This document shows, piece after piece, positions 9,331 to 16,864 of a DNA stretch of 64,000 nucleotides. The stretch covers positions 218,022-282,021 of the forward strand of contig JBAYSX010000001.1 in the NCBI GenBank assembly GCA_041675905.1, in the 5' to 3' direction. The position numbers and the translations under genes are program-made. This stretch comes from Sandaracinobacteroides sp041675905 (lineage in GTDB: Bacteria > Pseudomonadota > Alphaproteobacteria > Sphingomonadales > Sphingomonadaceae). Position 1 is the stretch's first letter; every line of letters begins with the position of its first letter. The notes beneath the pieces are model-generated. The model was not told where the DNA came from. It saw nothing but the letters and a program-made list of their open reading frames with translations, and made no database searches.

Positions 9331-10016
9331 CGGAATCTCCCGAAACCCTCCAACTGGACAGCTTGCGATGGGCGCAGGAAAATCTTGCGGTGGGCTTTAC
9401 CGACCAGGCCCTGCTGCAACGCGCCCTGACCCATAAAACCATGGGCAGCGGTAATTATGAACGGCTGGAGTTTCTGGGAGACCGGATTCTGGCGGCGATC
9501 ATCGCCGTTCAGCTTTACCACCGTTTCCCCGATGAATCCGAAGGCAAGCTTTCCCGCCGTATCCACCATCTTGTCAGCCGTGAAACCTGCGCCGCGGTCG
9601 CCCGCACGCTGGGTGTGCCGGATTACGTCCGGCTGAACAGCCAGGCACGCGCCGATGGCGGTGCGGACAGTGACAATATTCTGGGCGATGTGATGGAATC
9701 GCTTCTGGGCGCAATCTATCTCGCCTGCGGCACCGCTGCCGTCGAACAGCTGGTGACGCGCGTGTGGGAACCCTATTTCGCCGACACGACTTCGCATGCC
9801 AAGCATCCGAAATCGGCGGTGCAGGAATGGGCGCTGGGCCGTAGTCTGCGCCCGCCGTCCTATGAACTGGTGCGCCGATCCGGTCCGCATCACAGCCCCG
9901 TATTCCGCGTGCGGCTGACCATCGGCGATCTCGAACCGCTGGAGGCTGAAGGCGGCTCCAAACAGGAAGCCGAAACCCGTGCCGCGCAACTGTTTCTGTC
10001 GGAACGCGGACTTTGA
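9327..10016 (+). CDS. rnc: Ribonuclease III
   Basis: A 229-residue double-stranded RNA endonuclease that matures rRNA and processes mRNA. The signature ERLEFLGDRIL supplies Glu48 and Asp52, and ILGDVMESLLGAIYL supplies Asp121 and Glu124, so the four catalytic acidic residues are intact. The C-terminal third is a dsRNA-binding domain ending GGSKQEAETRAAQLFL. The start overlaps the lepB stop as ATGA, and its own stop overlaps the era start by one base, which suggests translational coupling. Confidence 0.96.
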   Translation: MTESPETLQLDSLRWAQENLAVGFTDQALLQRALTHKTMGSGNYERLEFLGDRILAAIIAVQLYHRFPDESEGKLSRRIHHLVSRETCAAVARTLGVPDYVRLNSQARADGGADSDNILGDVMESLLGAIYLACGTAAVEQLVTRVWEPYFADTTSHAKHPKSAVQEWALGRSLRPPSYELVRRSGPHHSPVFRVRLTIGDLEPLEAEGGSKQEAETRAAQLFLSERGL

Positions 10017-10918
10017 TGGCGGACACCTCCACCCGCGCCGGTGTCATCGCGCTGATCGGCGCGCCCAATGCCGGCAAATCGACGCTGGTGAACGCGCTGG
10101 TCGGCCAGAAGGTCGCCATCGTCAGTCCGAAAGTGCAGACGACGCGTGTGCGGTTGATGGGCGTTGCCATGGAGGGCCAGTCGCAGCTGATGCTGGTTGA
10201 TACGCCTGGCCTGTTTCAACCAAAGCGTCGGCTGGACCGCGCCATGGTGCAATCAGCCTGGGATGGCGCGGCGGATGCCGATATCATTCTTGCCGTGGTC
10301 GATGCGAAGGCTGGTTTGCGGGAGGAAGTGCTGGCGTTATTCGGGCGGCTGGCGGAACGGCACACGCCCAAATGGCTGGTGCTGAACAAGGTGGACGCCA
10401 CCGACAAGGGGAGGCTGCTGACGTTGGCCGCCGAAGCCAATGTCCTGCTGCCGTTTGCCGAAACTTTCATGGTTTCCGCCCGCGATGGCGATGGCGTCGC
10501 CGATCTGAAGCGGGCGCTGGCCGCCGCCGTGCCGGAAGGGCCGTGGCTGTTCCCCGAAGACCAGTTGACCGATCTGCCGTCGCGCATGCTGGCGTCCGAA
10601 CTGGTGCGCGAGCAACTCTTCCTGCAACTCGGTCAGGAACTGCCCTATGCCACCGCCGTCCATTGCGAAAAGTTCGAGGACCGGCCCGATGGCTCCGCCG
10701 CCGTACACCAGCAGATCCTTGTGGAACGGGACAGCCAGAAAGCCATCGTCGTGGGCGCGAAAGGTGCGCGCATCAAGGCCATAGGGGAGGCCGCGCGCCA
10801 CCAGATGGAAGAAATGCTGGACCGCCGCGTGCATCTGTTTCTGCATGTGAAGGTGAAACCTGGCTGGGCGGAAGACCGGCATGTATGGCGCGATCTGGGC
10901 ATCGACTGGGTGGAATAG
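10016..10918 (+). CDS. era: GTPase Era
   Basis: A 300-residue ribosome-assembly GTPase that binds 16S rRNA. The G1 motif GAPNAGKST is near residue 15, G3 is DTPGLF and G4 is NKVD. A C-terminal KH domain carries VGAKGARIKAIGEAAR. The ATG at 10016 overlaps the rnc stop (TGATG); a TTG one codon upstream is unnecessary. It sits in the classic rnc-era-recO order. Confidence 0.96.
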   Translation: MADTSTRAGVIALIGAPNAGKSTLVNALVGQKVAIVSPKVQTTRVRLMGVAMEGQSQLMLVDTPGLFQPKRRLDRAMVQSAWDGAADADIILAVVDAKAGLREEVLALFGRLAERHTPKWLVLNKVDATDKGRLLTLAAEANVLLPFAETFMVSARDGDGVADLKRALAAAVPEGPWLFPEDQLTDLPSRMLASELVREQLFLQLGQELPYATAVHCEKFEDRPDGSAAVHQQILVERDSQKAIVVGAKGARIKAIGEAARHQMEEMLDRRVHLFLHVKVKPGWAEDRHVWRDLGIDWVE

Positions 10919-10933
10919 GTCTGGAACCATGCC

Positions 10934-11689
10934 ATGCTGCGGATTGCGGATGACGCGCTGGTTCTGACCGCTCTGCCCCATGGCGAACATGGGGCGGTAG
11001 TGCGTTTTCTTACCTTTCAGCATGGACTGCGCGCCGGCTATGTTCCGGGTGCGCGGGGACGCAGCCGACGGGCGCTGATCCAGCCGGGTAGCCGCGTGGC
11101 GCTGTCGCTGACGGCTCGCTCGGAGGGGCAATTGCCATCGGCAACGGTGGAATCGGTTGCCGCGCGGGCGCTGATCATGTTCGACACAAAGGCGACGGCA
11201 ACGCTTTCCTGGCTCACTTTATTGACGTCGGAAACGCTTTCGGAGGCCATGCCTCATCCGCGCCTGGCGGCAGCGCTGGATGCACTGCTGGCGGGCCTGG
11301 ACGCGGGTATTTCACCTGCCGAAGCCCGTGCCGCCACCGCCCGTTTTGAACTGTTGCTTCTGTCCGAGGAAGGTCTGGGCCTGGATCTCGGCCAATGTGC
11401 GCTGGGTGGCCCGGCGGATGATCTGGCGTTCGTATCACCACACAGCGGACGCGCCGTCAGTCGGGCCAAAGCCGCTGGCCAGCCCTGGGCCGGGCGGCTG
11501 TTGCCCCTGCCCGCGTTTCTGCTGTCCGGCGCTTCTCCCACCGCTGGCGATACGGATGCGGCGCTGGCGCTGACAGGCTTTTTCCTCGCACGTCACTGGT
11601 TCGACAGCCACCCGCGCCTGGCGGCGGCGCGCGCCGATTTTCTTGGAACATCAAGGGAACGGGTTGGCACGGGAGCGCCTGACGTCTAA
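10934..11689 (+). CDS. recO: DNA repair protein RecO
   Basis: A 251-residue RecO-like protein with an N-terminal OB fold (LRIADDALVLTALPHGEHGAVVRF) and a helical C-terminal half ending with a helix like LARHWFDSHP. RecO loads RecA onto SSB-coated DNA together with RecR in gap repair. As in many alphaproteobacteria, I see no zinc-finger CxxC pair. It starts 15 bp after era and ends 10 bp before the parC start. Confidence 0.92.
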   Translation: MLRIADDALVLTALPHGEHGAVVRFLTFQHGLRAGYVPGARGRSRRALIQPGSRVALSLTARSEGQLPSATVESVAARALIMFDTKATATLSWLTLLTSETLSEAMPHPRLAAALDALLAGLDAGISPAEARAATARFELLLLSEEGLGLDLGQCALGGPADDLAFVSPHSGRAVSRAKAAGQPWAGRLLPLPAFLLSGASPTAGDTDAALALTGFFLARHWFDSHPRLAAARADFLGTSRERVGTGAPDV

Positions 11690-11699
11690 AGGAGCGGCC

Positions 11700-13949
11700 A
11701 TGAGTCCCGAACCACAGGCCGATGCCGGAATCGTTGAATCGCCCTTTGGGACCGCGCTTTCCGACCGTTATCTCGTCTATGCGCTGTCCACCATCACCGC
11801 CCGATCCTTGCCGGACGTGCGCGACGGGCTGAAGCCCGTGCATCGCCGGCTGCTGTGGGCGATGCGATTGCTGCGGCTCGATCCTGCGTCTGCCTATAAA
11901 AAATGCGCCCGCGTCGTCGGCGACGTCATCGGTAAGTATCACCCGCATGGCGACCAGTCCGTTTATGATGCGCTGGTACGGCTCGCCCAGGATTTTTCGC
12001 TGCGCTATCCGCTGGTGGACGGGCAGGGTAATTTCGGCAATGTCGATGGCGATAACGCCGCCGCCATGCGTTACACCGAAGCGCGGCTGACCCGCGCCGC
12101 CACCCTGCTGATGGAAGGCGTGGACGAGGAAACTGTCGGTTTCCGCCCCACATATAATGGCGAGGAGGAGGAACCGGAGGTATTCCCTGCCGCCTTCCCC
12201 AATCTGCTGGCCAATGGCGCATCGGGCATCGCGGTTGGCATGGCGACTTCCATCCCGCCGCACAATGTCGCGGAAATCGCCGCCGCCGCCACCCTGCTGC
12301 TGAACGATCCGGCGACCATCCTGGAAGAAATACTCGCGGTTATGCCCGGACCGGATTTCCCCACCGGCGGGATCATCGTCGAATCGCCGGAATCCCTGCG
12401 TGAGGCCTATGCGACAGGTCGCGGGCCGGTGCGGCTGCGGGCGCGCTGGCAGGTGGAGGAACAGGGGCGCGGCACCTGGGCGATTGTCGTCCATGAAATC
12501 CCCTGGGGTCTGCCAAAAGCGCGGCTGATCGAACAGATCGCCGGTCTGATCGCCGACCGGAAATTGCCGATTCTGGAAGATGTGCGGGACGAGAGCGATA
12601 CGGAAATTCGCCTCGTTCTCGTGCCGCGTGCGCGCACCGTCGAGCCCGACATGCTGATGGAAAGCCTGTTCCGCATGTCCGATCTGGAGATGCGGATTTC
12701 CATCAATCTCAATGTGTTGTTACCGGATCGCACGCCGCAGGTTCTGGGGCTGAAAGCATTGTTGCAGGCCTGGCTCGATCACCGCCAGGATGTGCTGGTG
12801 AAGGCCAGCCGCCACCGGCTGGCCGCTATCGCCGACCGGCTGGAACTTCTGGCCGGTTATCTGATCGTCTATCTCAACATCGACGAGGTAATCCGCATCA
12901 TCCGCGAGGAAGATGACCCGAAAGCGGAACTGATCGCCCGCTACGGTTTGACGGATCGCCAGGCGGAAGCCATCCTCAATATGCGTCTGCGCTCGCTGCG
13001 CCGGCTGGAAGAAATCGCCATCCGCCAGGAGCAGGAGAAATTAAGCGCGGAACAGGCGAAGCTCGATGCCCTCGTCGCTTCGCCCGCGCGCCAGCGCACC
13101 GCGCTGAAGGCGGAACTGAACAGCCTCGCCAAAATCTATGCGCCGGATACAGCGCTCGGTCGCCGCCGCACCGGCTTTGCCGCAGCGCCCGCGGTTACGC
13201 CCTTGTCTGCCGAGGCAATGATCGAACGCGAACCGCTGACGGTGATTATCTCCGCCAAAAACTGGGTGCGGGCGATGAAGGGGCATACCGAAGCGGCCGC
13301 GATCGACAATCTGAAGTTCAAGGAGGGCGATGGCCCGGGTTGCGCCTTCCACGCGGAAACCGTGGACAAATTGCTGCTGGCGGCCTCGGGCGGGCGCTTC
13401 TTCATGCTTTCCGCCAATGATCTGCCGGGCGGGCGCGGATTTGGTGAGCCCTTGTCGCTGATGGTCGATTTTCCGGCTGGCGACACGCTGGTGACGGCGT
13501 TGCCTTATCGCCCCGGACAACGCTGGCTGCTGGCGGCAAGCGACGGACGCGGCTTTATCGCCAATTCCGACGATCTTCTCGCTGAAACCCGTAAGGGCCG
13601 GCAGGTGATGAATCTGAAACCGGAACAGACGCTGGTGGCGGCGATCCCTGTTCCCGCTGAACATGATCATGTCGCAGTCATCGGCGAAAATCGCAAACTG
13701 TTGATTTTCCCGTTGGAAACCCTGCCGATGATGACGCGCGGGCAGGGCGTGGCATTGCAGAAATATCGTGACGGCAGCCTGTCCGACATCATGACACTGA
13801 AACTGGCGGACGGGCTGAGCTGGAAACTGGGTGGCGAATCCGCCCGTACCCGCACCGAAACCGACCTCACCCCCTGGCTGGGCAACCGGGCAGGCAGCGG
13901 GCGTCTGCCGCCGCAGGGCTTCCCCAAGGATAACAAGCTGCCGCGCTGA
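11700..13949 (+). CDS. parC: DNA topoisomerase IV subunit A
   Basis: A 749-residue type IIA topoisomerase A subunit that decatenates daughter chromosomes with ParE. The catalytic tyrosine is Tyr125 in AAMRYTEARL, and the DNA-gate helix contains KYHPHGDQSVYDAL. The coiled-coil region near 430-480 (EEIAIRQEQEKLSAEQAKLD) and a C-terminal beta-pinwheel follow. The start at ATG 11700 is fixed by an AAAGGAG ribosome site; an upstream in-frame start would run into recO. The residue matching the quinolone-contacting serine of E. coli GyrA Ser83 is a glutamine here. Placement after recO is typical of alphaproteobacteria and favours ParC over GyrA. Confidence 0.94.
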   Translation: MSPEPQADAGIVESPFGTALSDRYLVYALSTITARSLPDVRDGLKPVHRRLLWAMRLLRLDPASAYKKCARVVGDVIGKYHPHGDQSVYDALVRLAQDFSLRYPLVDGQGNFGNVDGDNAAAMRYTEARLTRAATLLMEGVDEETVGFRPTYNGEEEEPEVFPAAFPNLLANGASGIAVGMATSIPPHNVAEIAAAATLLLNDPATILEEILAVMPGPDFPTGGIIVESPESLREAYATGRGPVRLRARWQVEEQGRGTWAIVVHEIPWGLPKARLIEQIAGLIADRKLPILEDVRDESDTEIRLVLVPRARTVEPDMLMESLFRMSDLEMRISINLNVLLPDRTPQVLGLKALLQAWLDHRQDVLVKASRHRLAAIADRLELLAGYLIVYLNIDEVIRIIREEDDPKAELIARYGLTDRQAEAILNMRLRSLRRLEEIAIRQEQEKLSAEQAKLDALVASPARQRTALKAELNSLAKIYAPDTALGRRRTGFAAAPAVTPLSAEAMIEREPLTVIISAKNWVRAMKGHTEAAAIDNLKFKEGDGPGCAFHAETVDKLLLAASGGRFFMLSANDLPGGRGFGEPLSLMVDFPAGDTLVTALPYRPGQRWLLAASDGRGFIANSDDLLAETRKGRQVMNLKPEQTLVAAIPVPAEHDHVAVIGENRKLLIFPLETLPMMTRGQGVALQKYRDGSLSDIMTLKLADGLSWKLGGESARTRTETDLTPWLGNRAGSGRLPPQGFPKDNKLPR

Positions 13950-14675
13950 TCAATCTTCCTGCCGCGTGAGTTGCCGCTCGACCGTCACCCACAGATCGGC
14001 AATGGCGCGGGACGCCGCCGACCTGGGCGCATAGGCCAGCACCGACGCATGTTCATCGGCCATGCGCTCCACCGCGCTCGCCATCGGGATCGCTGGCCAG
14101 TCTGGCTGTTCGGCCAGCGTCGCGCGGTGCAGCGCCCGTCGCTTGTCGACCATATTGAACAGCGGCAGCAAGGGCGGCTTGCCCTTGTGGTTGAGATGCA
14201 GATAATCCCGCACCTCACCCGCTGCCCGGAGGGACAGGGTGGATGGAATCACCGGCACCAGAATGAGCGATACACCCCGGATGACCTGCTCGCTTGTCGG
14301 CCCGAGCCCTGGCGGGCAATCGAGGATGATCCGGTCATAGCGTTCGGCCAGCGTATCGAGCAACCGGCGCAGCCGCTTTTTGCGCTCCAGTTCCGCAAAC
14401 AGCGCATCCAGCCCGCGCAACGATGCGTCCGCACCGAGCAGGTCGAGGCGGGGAACGGCAGTTTGCACAATGCGTTCGGCAGGGTCGATATCGCGCTCGA
14501 TCACCTCCCGCGCCCGCGCCGCCAGGCTCTTGCCCGGTGCGCCCAGAATCCAGGTGGCGCCTCCTTGCGCATCCAGATCCCATAACAGGGTCCGCCGGCA
14601 CGAACGGGTCGCTGCCGCATGGGCGAGACTGACCGCCAATGTCGTTTTGCCGACGCCACCTTTCATGCTGTACAC
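13950..14675 (-). CDS. Orphan ParA/MinD-like P-loop ATPase
   Basis: A 241-residue ParA-family ATPase. The deviant Walker A motif MKGGVGKTTL begins at residue 4, followed by LWDLDAQGGATW (Walker A' region) and DRIILDCPPGLG (Walker B). No parB, cargo gene or ParB-like partner lies next to it, and it is short compared with chromosomal ParA, so cargo is unknown. Counting from the GTG at 14675 the first beta strand is clipped. Five codons upstream a CTG at 14690 would give the normal M-K-S-I-A-V-Y-S start, and an AAGGGGAG ribosome site lies 7 nt before it. It converges with parC with no gap and is divergent from the phospholipase gene. Confidence 0.85.
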   Translation of the reverse strand: MYSMKGGVGKTTLAVSLAHAAATRSCRRTLLWDLDAQGGATWILGAPGKSLAARAREVIERDIDPAERIVQTAVPRLDLLGADASLRGLDALFAELERKKRLRRLLDTLAERYDRIILDCPPGLGPTSEQVIRGVSLILVPVIPSTLSLRAAGEVRDYLHLNHKGKPPLLPLFNMVDKRRALHRATLAEQPDWPAIPMASAVERMADEHASVLAYAPRSAASRAIADLWVTVERQLTRQED

Positions 14676-14785
14676 TGCGATACTCTTCAGCGACTTTCTC
14701 CCCTTCGGTTCCTTGTGATGGGCGGAGCAGTATGGCGGCTGTATCTGCTGCTGTCATCGCCTTTACTGCGACATTTTGCGCCGGT

Positions 14786-14826
14786 TTGTCGCACATTTGT
14801 CATCGCTCTGTTCGCATAGCTGTCAT
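14786..14826 (+). promoter_or_regulatory. Row of PHO-box-like repeats before plcP-agt
   Basis: Four 7-mers resembling the PhoB half-site CTGTCAT follow each other on this strand: TTGTCGC (14786), TTGTCAT (14797), CTGTTCG (14808) and CTGTCAT (14820). Spacing is 11, 11 and 12 bp, matching the helical repeat of PhoB sites. A GATAAT hexamer at 14835-14840, 8 bp after the last repeat, could be the -10 element. A further CTGTCAT is at 14751. PhoB control is inferred from this pattern and from the function of the downstream genes. Confidence 0.65.
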
Positions 14827-14876
14827 CACGGGGCGATAATGCTTGCTCGATTCGAAGCTTCATGGAGATGCGCGCT

Positions 14877-15809
14877 ATGGCATCCATGCCTGCTCCTTCC
14901 GCCCGGGCCTTTGGGGATGGTCCGGTCCGGAATGGAAAACCGGTCCTGCCTGGCTGGTTGCTCGAAAAAGATGGCGGCGGGGCAGAAATTCGTGCGCCAC
15001 GCCTGAAGTTTCGAACCATCTGGATTTCCGATACGCACCTTGGCACCGTCGGTTGCAACGCCGGAATGCTGTATGATTTCCTCTGCAGTGTAGAATGTGA
15101 AACGCTTTACCTGGTTGGGGACATCATCGACGGCTGGGTCTTGCGCAAAGGCTGGTATTGGCCGCCGGCACACAATGAAGTTATCCGCCGCGTATTGAAA
15201 ATGGCCGCGCACGGCACCCGCGTCGTTTATGTCCCGGGCAATCATGATGAAATGATGCGGGATTATACCGGCCTTAATTTCGGCGGCGTGGAGTTGTCCT
15301 TTGAAGAAATCCACATGACGGCCGATGGCCGGAGATTGCTGGTGCTGCATGGCGACCAGTTCGATAATGTGATGCTTTATGCCCGCTGGCTCGCCTTTCT
15401 CGGGGACAAGGCCTATACCTTGCTGCTGCGGAGCAATCGTTATGTAAACATTATCCGTCGCCAGTTTGGCCTTCCCTGGTGGTCACTCGCCGGGCATCTG
15501 AAGAAAAAGGTCAAGAACGCCGTCCAGTTCATTTCCAGATACGAGGAAGTTGTCGCGCGCGCAGCCAGTGAACGCGGGGTGGACGGCGTAGTTTGCGGTC
15601 ATATCCATTCAGCTGAAATTCGCCAGTTCGGCGACATCACTTATTACAATGATGGAGACTGGGTCGAAAGCTGCACGGCGCTTGTTGAAAATGCCGATGG
15701 GTCCATGGAAATCATCGATTGGGCTGCGCACCATCGCGAAATGGAGCTGGCCCGCAGGGACGGGCGAGAGACGCGCAGCCGACCGCAGCTTGCGCCGGTT
15801 CCCGCATGA
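14877..15809 (+). CDS. plcP: PlcP-like phospholipase C (calcineurin-type metallophosphoesterase)
   Basis: A 310-residue metallophosphoesterase. The metal-site motifs are ISDTHLG (Asp52, His54), GDIIDGW (Asp82), GNHDE (Asn122, His123), HGDQFD and CGHIHSAE. General pipelines often label such proteins LpxH-like UDP-2,3-diacylglucosamine hydrolase. The segments YLVGDIIDGW, KGWYWPPAHN and YNDGDWVESCTA are those I know from rhizobial PlcP. PlcP cleaves phosphatidylcholine and related lipids to diacylglycerol during phosphate starvation. The next gene is a glycosyltransferase of the kind that uses that diacylglycerol, and PHO-box-like repeats lie upstream. The ATG at 14877 has GGAG 9 nt before it; ATGs at 14862 and 14868 are alternatives. 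Confidence 0.75.
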   Translation: MASMPAPSARAFGDGPVRNGKPVLPGWLLEKDGGGAEIRAPRLKFRTIWISDTHLGTVGCNAGMLYDFLCSVECETLYLVGDIIDGWVLRKGWYWPPAHNEVIRRVLKMAAHGTRVVYVPGNHDEMMRDYTGLNFGGVELSFEEIHMTADGRRLLVLHGDQFDNVMLYARWLAFLGDKAYTLLLRSNRYVNIIRRQFGLPWWSLAGHLKKKVKNAVQFISRYEEVVARAASERGVDGVVCGHIHSAEIRQFGDITYYNDGDWVESCTALVENADGSMEIIDWAAHHREMELARRDGRETRSRPQLAPVPA

Positions 15810-16861
15810 GGATCGCGCTGATCACGGACGCCTGGGCGCCGCAGGTGAATGGCGTCGTTCGCACGCTGACCACGACGACCAAAATCCTGCGCGAGCGGGG
15901 GATGGAAGTGCTGACGTTGACGCCGGACCGCTTCACGACCATTCCATGCCCCACCTATCCCGACATTCGCCTGGCGATCGGCTGCGGCCGGTCGCTGGCG
16001 CGGCAGCTGGCCGAATTCGTACCGGATGCCATTCATATCGCCACCGAGGGGCCGCTGGGCTGGGCGGCACGCAGCTGGTGCCTGAAGCGTGGCTTGCGGT
16101 TCACCACTTCCTTTCACACCCGCTTCCCCGATTATCTGGCGGTGCGGACCGGTTTGCCAGCGCGCTGTTTCTGGCCAGCCCTGCGGCGTTTTCACGGGGC
16201 TGCCGAAGCGATTTTCGCCGCCACCGGCACCTTGCAGCGCGAACTGCAAGCCCATGGCTTGCCGCAAACGCACCGCTGGTCACGCGGGGTCGATCTTTCC
16301 CTGTTCTCGCCGGATGCCGCCGACGGGCGCTTTGTACATTTGCCGCGCCCCATATTGTTGCATGTTGGCCGGGTGGCGGCGGAAAAGAATATCGGCGCTT
16401 TCCTGTCCGTGCCGGTGTCAGGCACGCGCGTGGTCGTCGGCGATGGTCCGGCGCGCGCGCGGCTGGAACGCAGCTATCCGGATGCGGTTTTCACCGGCGC
16501 GCTGCATGGCGTGGAGCTTGGCGCTGCCTACGCTTCCGCCGATTGCCTCGTTTTCCCCAGCCTGACCGATACATTCGGAATGGTGATGGTGGAGGCGCTG
16601 GCCAGTGGCATACCCGTTGCGGCCTGCCCGGTGCCTGGTCCACTGGATGTGGTAGGCGCCGATGGCCTCGGCCCCGACGGACGCGCGGGGGCACGAATCG
16701 GTGCCCTGGATGCGGATCTGGGCGCGGCTATCCGCATGGCGCTGACCGCCGACCGCGAGGCCTGCGTCGCCGAGGGTCGCCGTTACGACTGGCAGAATTG
16801 TACGGATCAGTTTCTCAGCGGCTTGCGGCCCCTGAATGCGGATAACCTGCTCGCCGCCTGA
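15806..16861 (+). CDS. agt: GT4 glycosyltransferase, probable diacylglycerol glycosyltransferase (Agt-like)
   Basis: A 351-residue GT-B fold transferase. The N-terminal acceptor domain starts MRIALITDAWAPQVNGVVRT, the form seen in GT4 enzymes acting on lipid acceptors. The C-terminal donor domain has HVGRVAAEKNI, VVGDGPARARL and a TDTFGMVMVEALASG segment containing the E-x7-E region. It overlaps plcP by 4 bp (ATGA), so the pair is translated together. In rhizobia and marine alphaproteobacteria, Agt glycosylates the diacylglycerol released by PlcP to make phosphorus-free lipids. That function is inferred from the pairing; an exopolysaccharide or other glycolipid role is possible. Confidence 0.75.
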   Translation: MRIALITDAWAPQVNGVVRTLTTTTKILRERGMEVLTLTPDRFTTIPCPTYPDIRLAIGCGRSLARQLAEFVPDAIHIATEGPLGWAARSWCLKRGLRFTTSFHTRFPDYLAVRTGLPARCFWPALRRFHGAAEAIFAATGTLQRELQAHGLPQTHRWSRGVDLSLFSPDAADGRFVHLPRPILLHVGRVAAEKNIGAFLSVPVSGTRVVVGDGPARARLERSYPDAVFTGALHGVELGAAYASADCLVFPSLTDTFGMVMVEALASGIPVAACPVPGPLDVVGADGLGPDGRAGARIGALDADLGAAIRMALTADREACVAEGRRYDWQNCTDQFLSGLRPLNADNLLAA

Positions 16862-16864
16862 CGA

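Noticed and set aside
14877..15809. LpxH (lipid A pathway hydrolase) label for the metallophosphoesterase
   Set aside because: Most alphaproteobacteria use LpxI for that step, and the pairing with a GT4 enzyme plus PHO-box-like repeats fits PlcP better.
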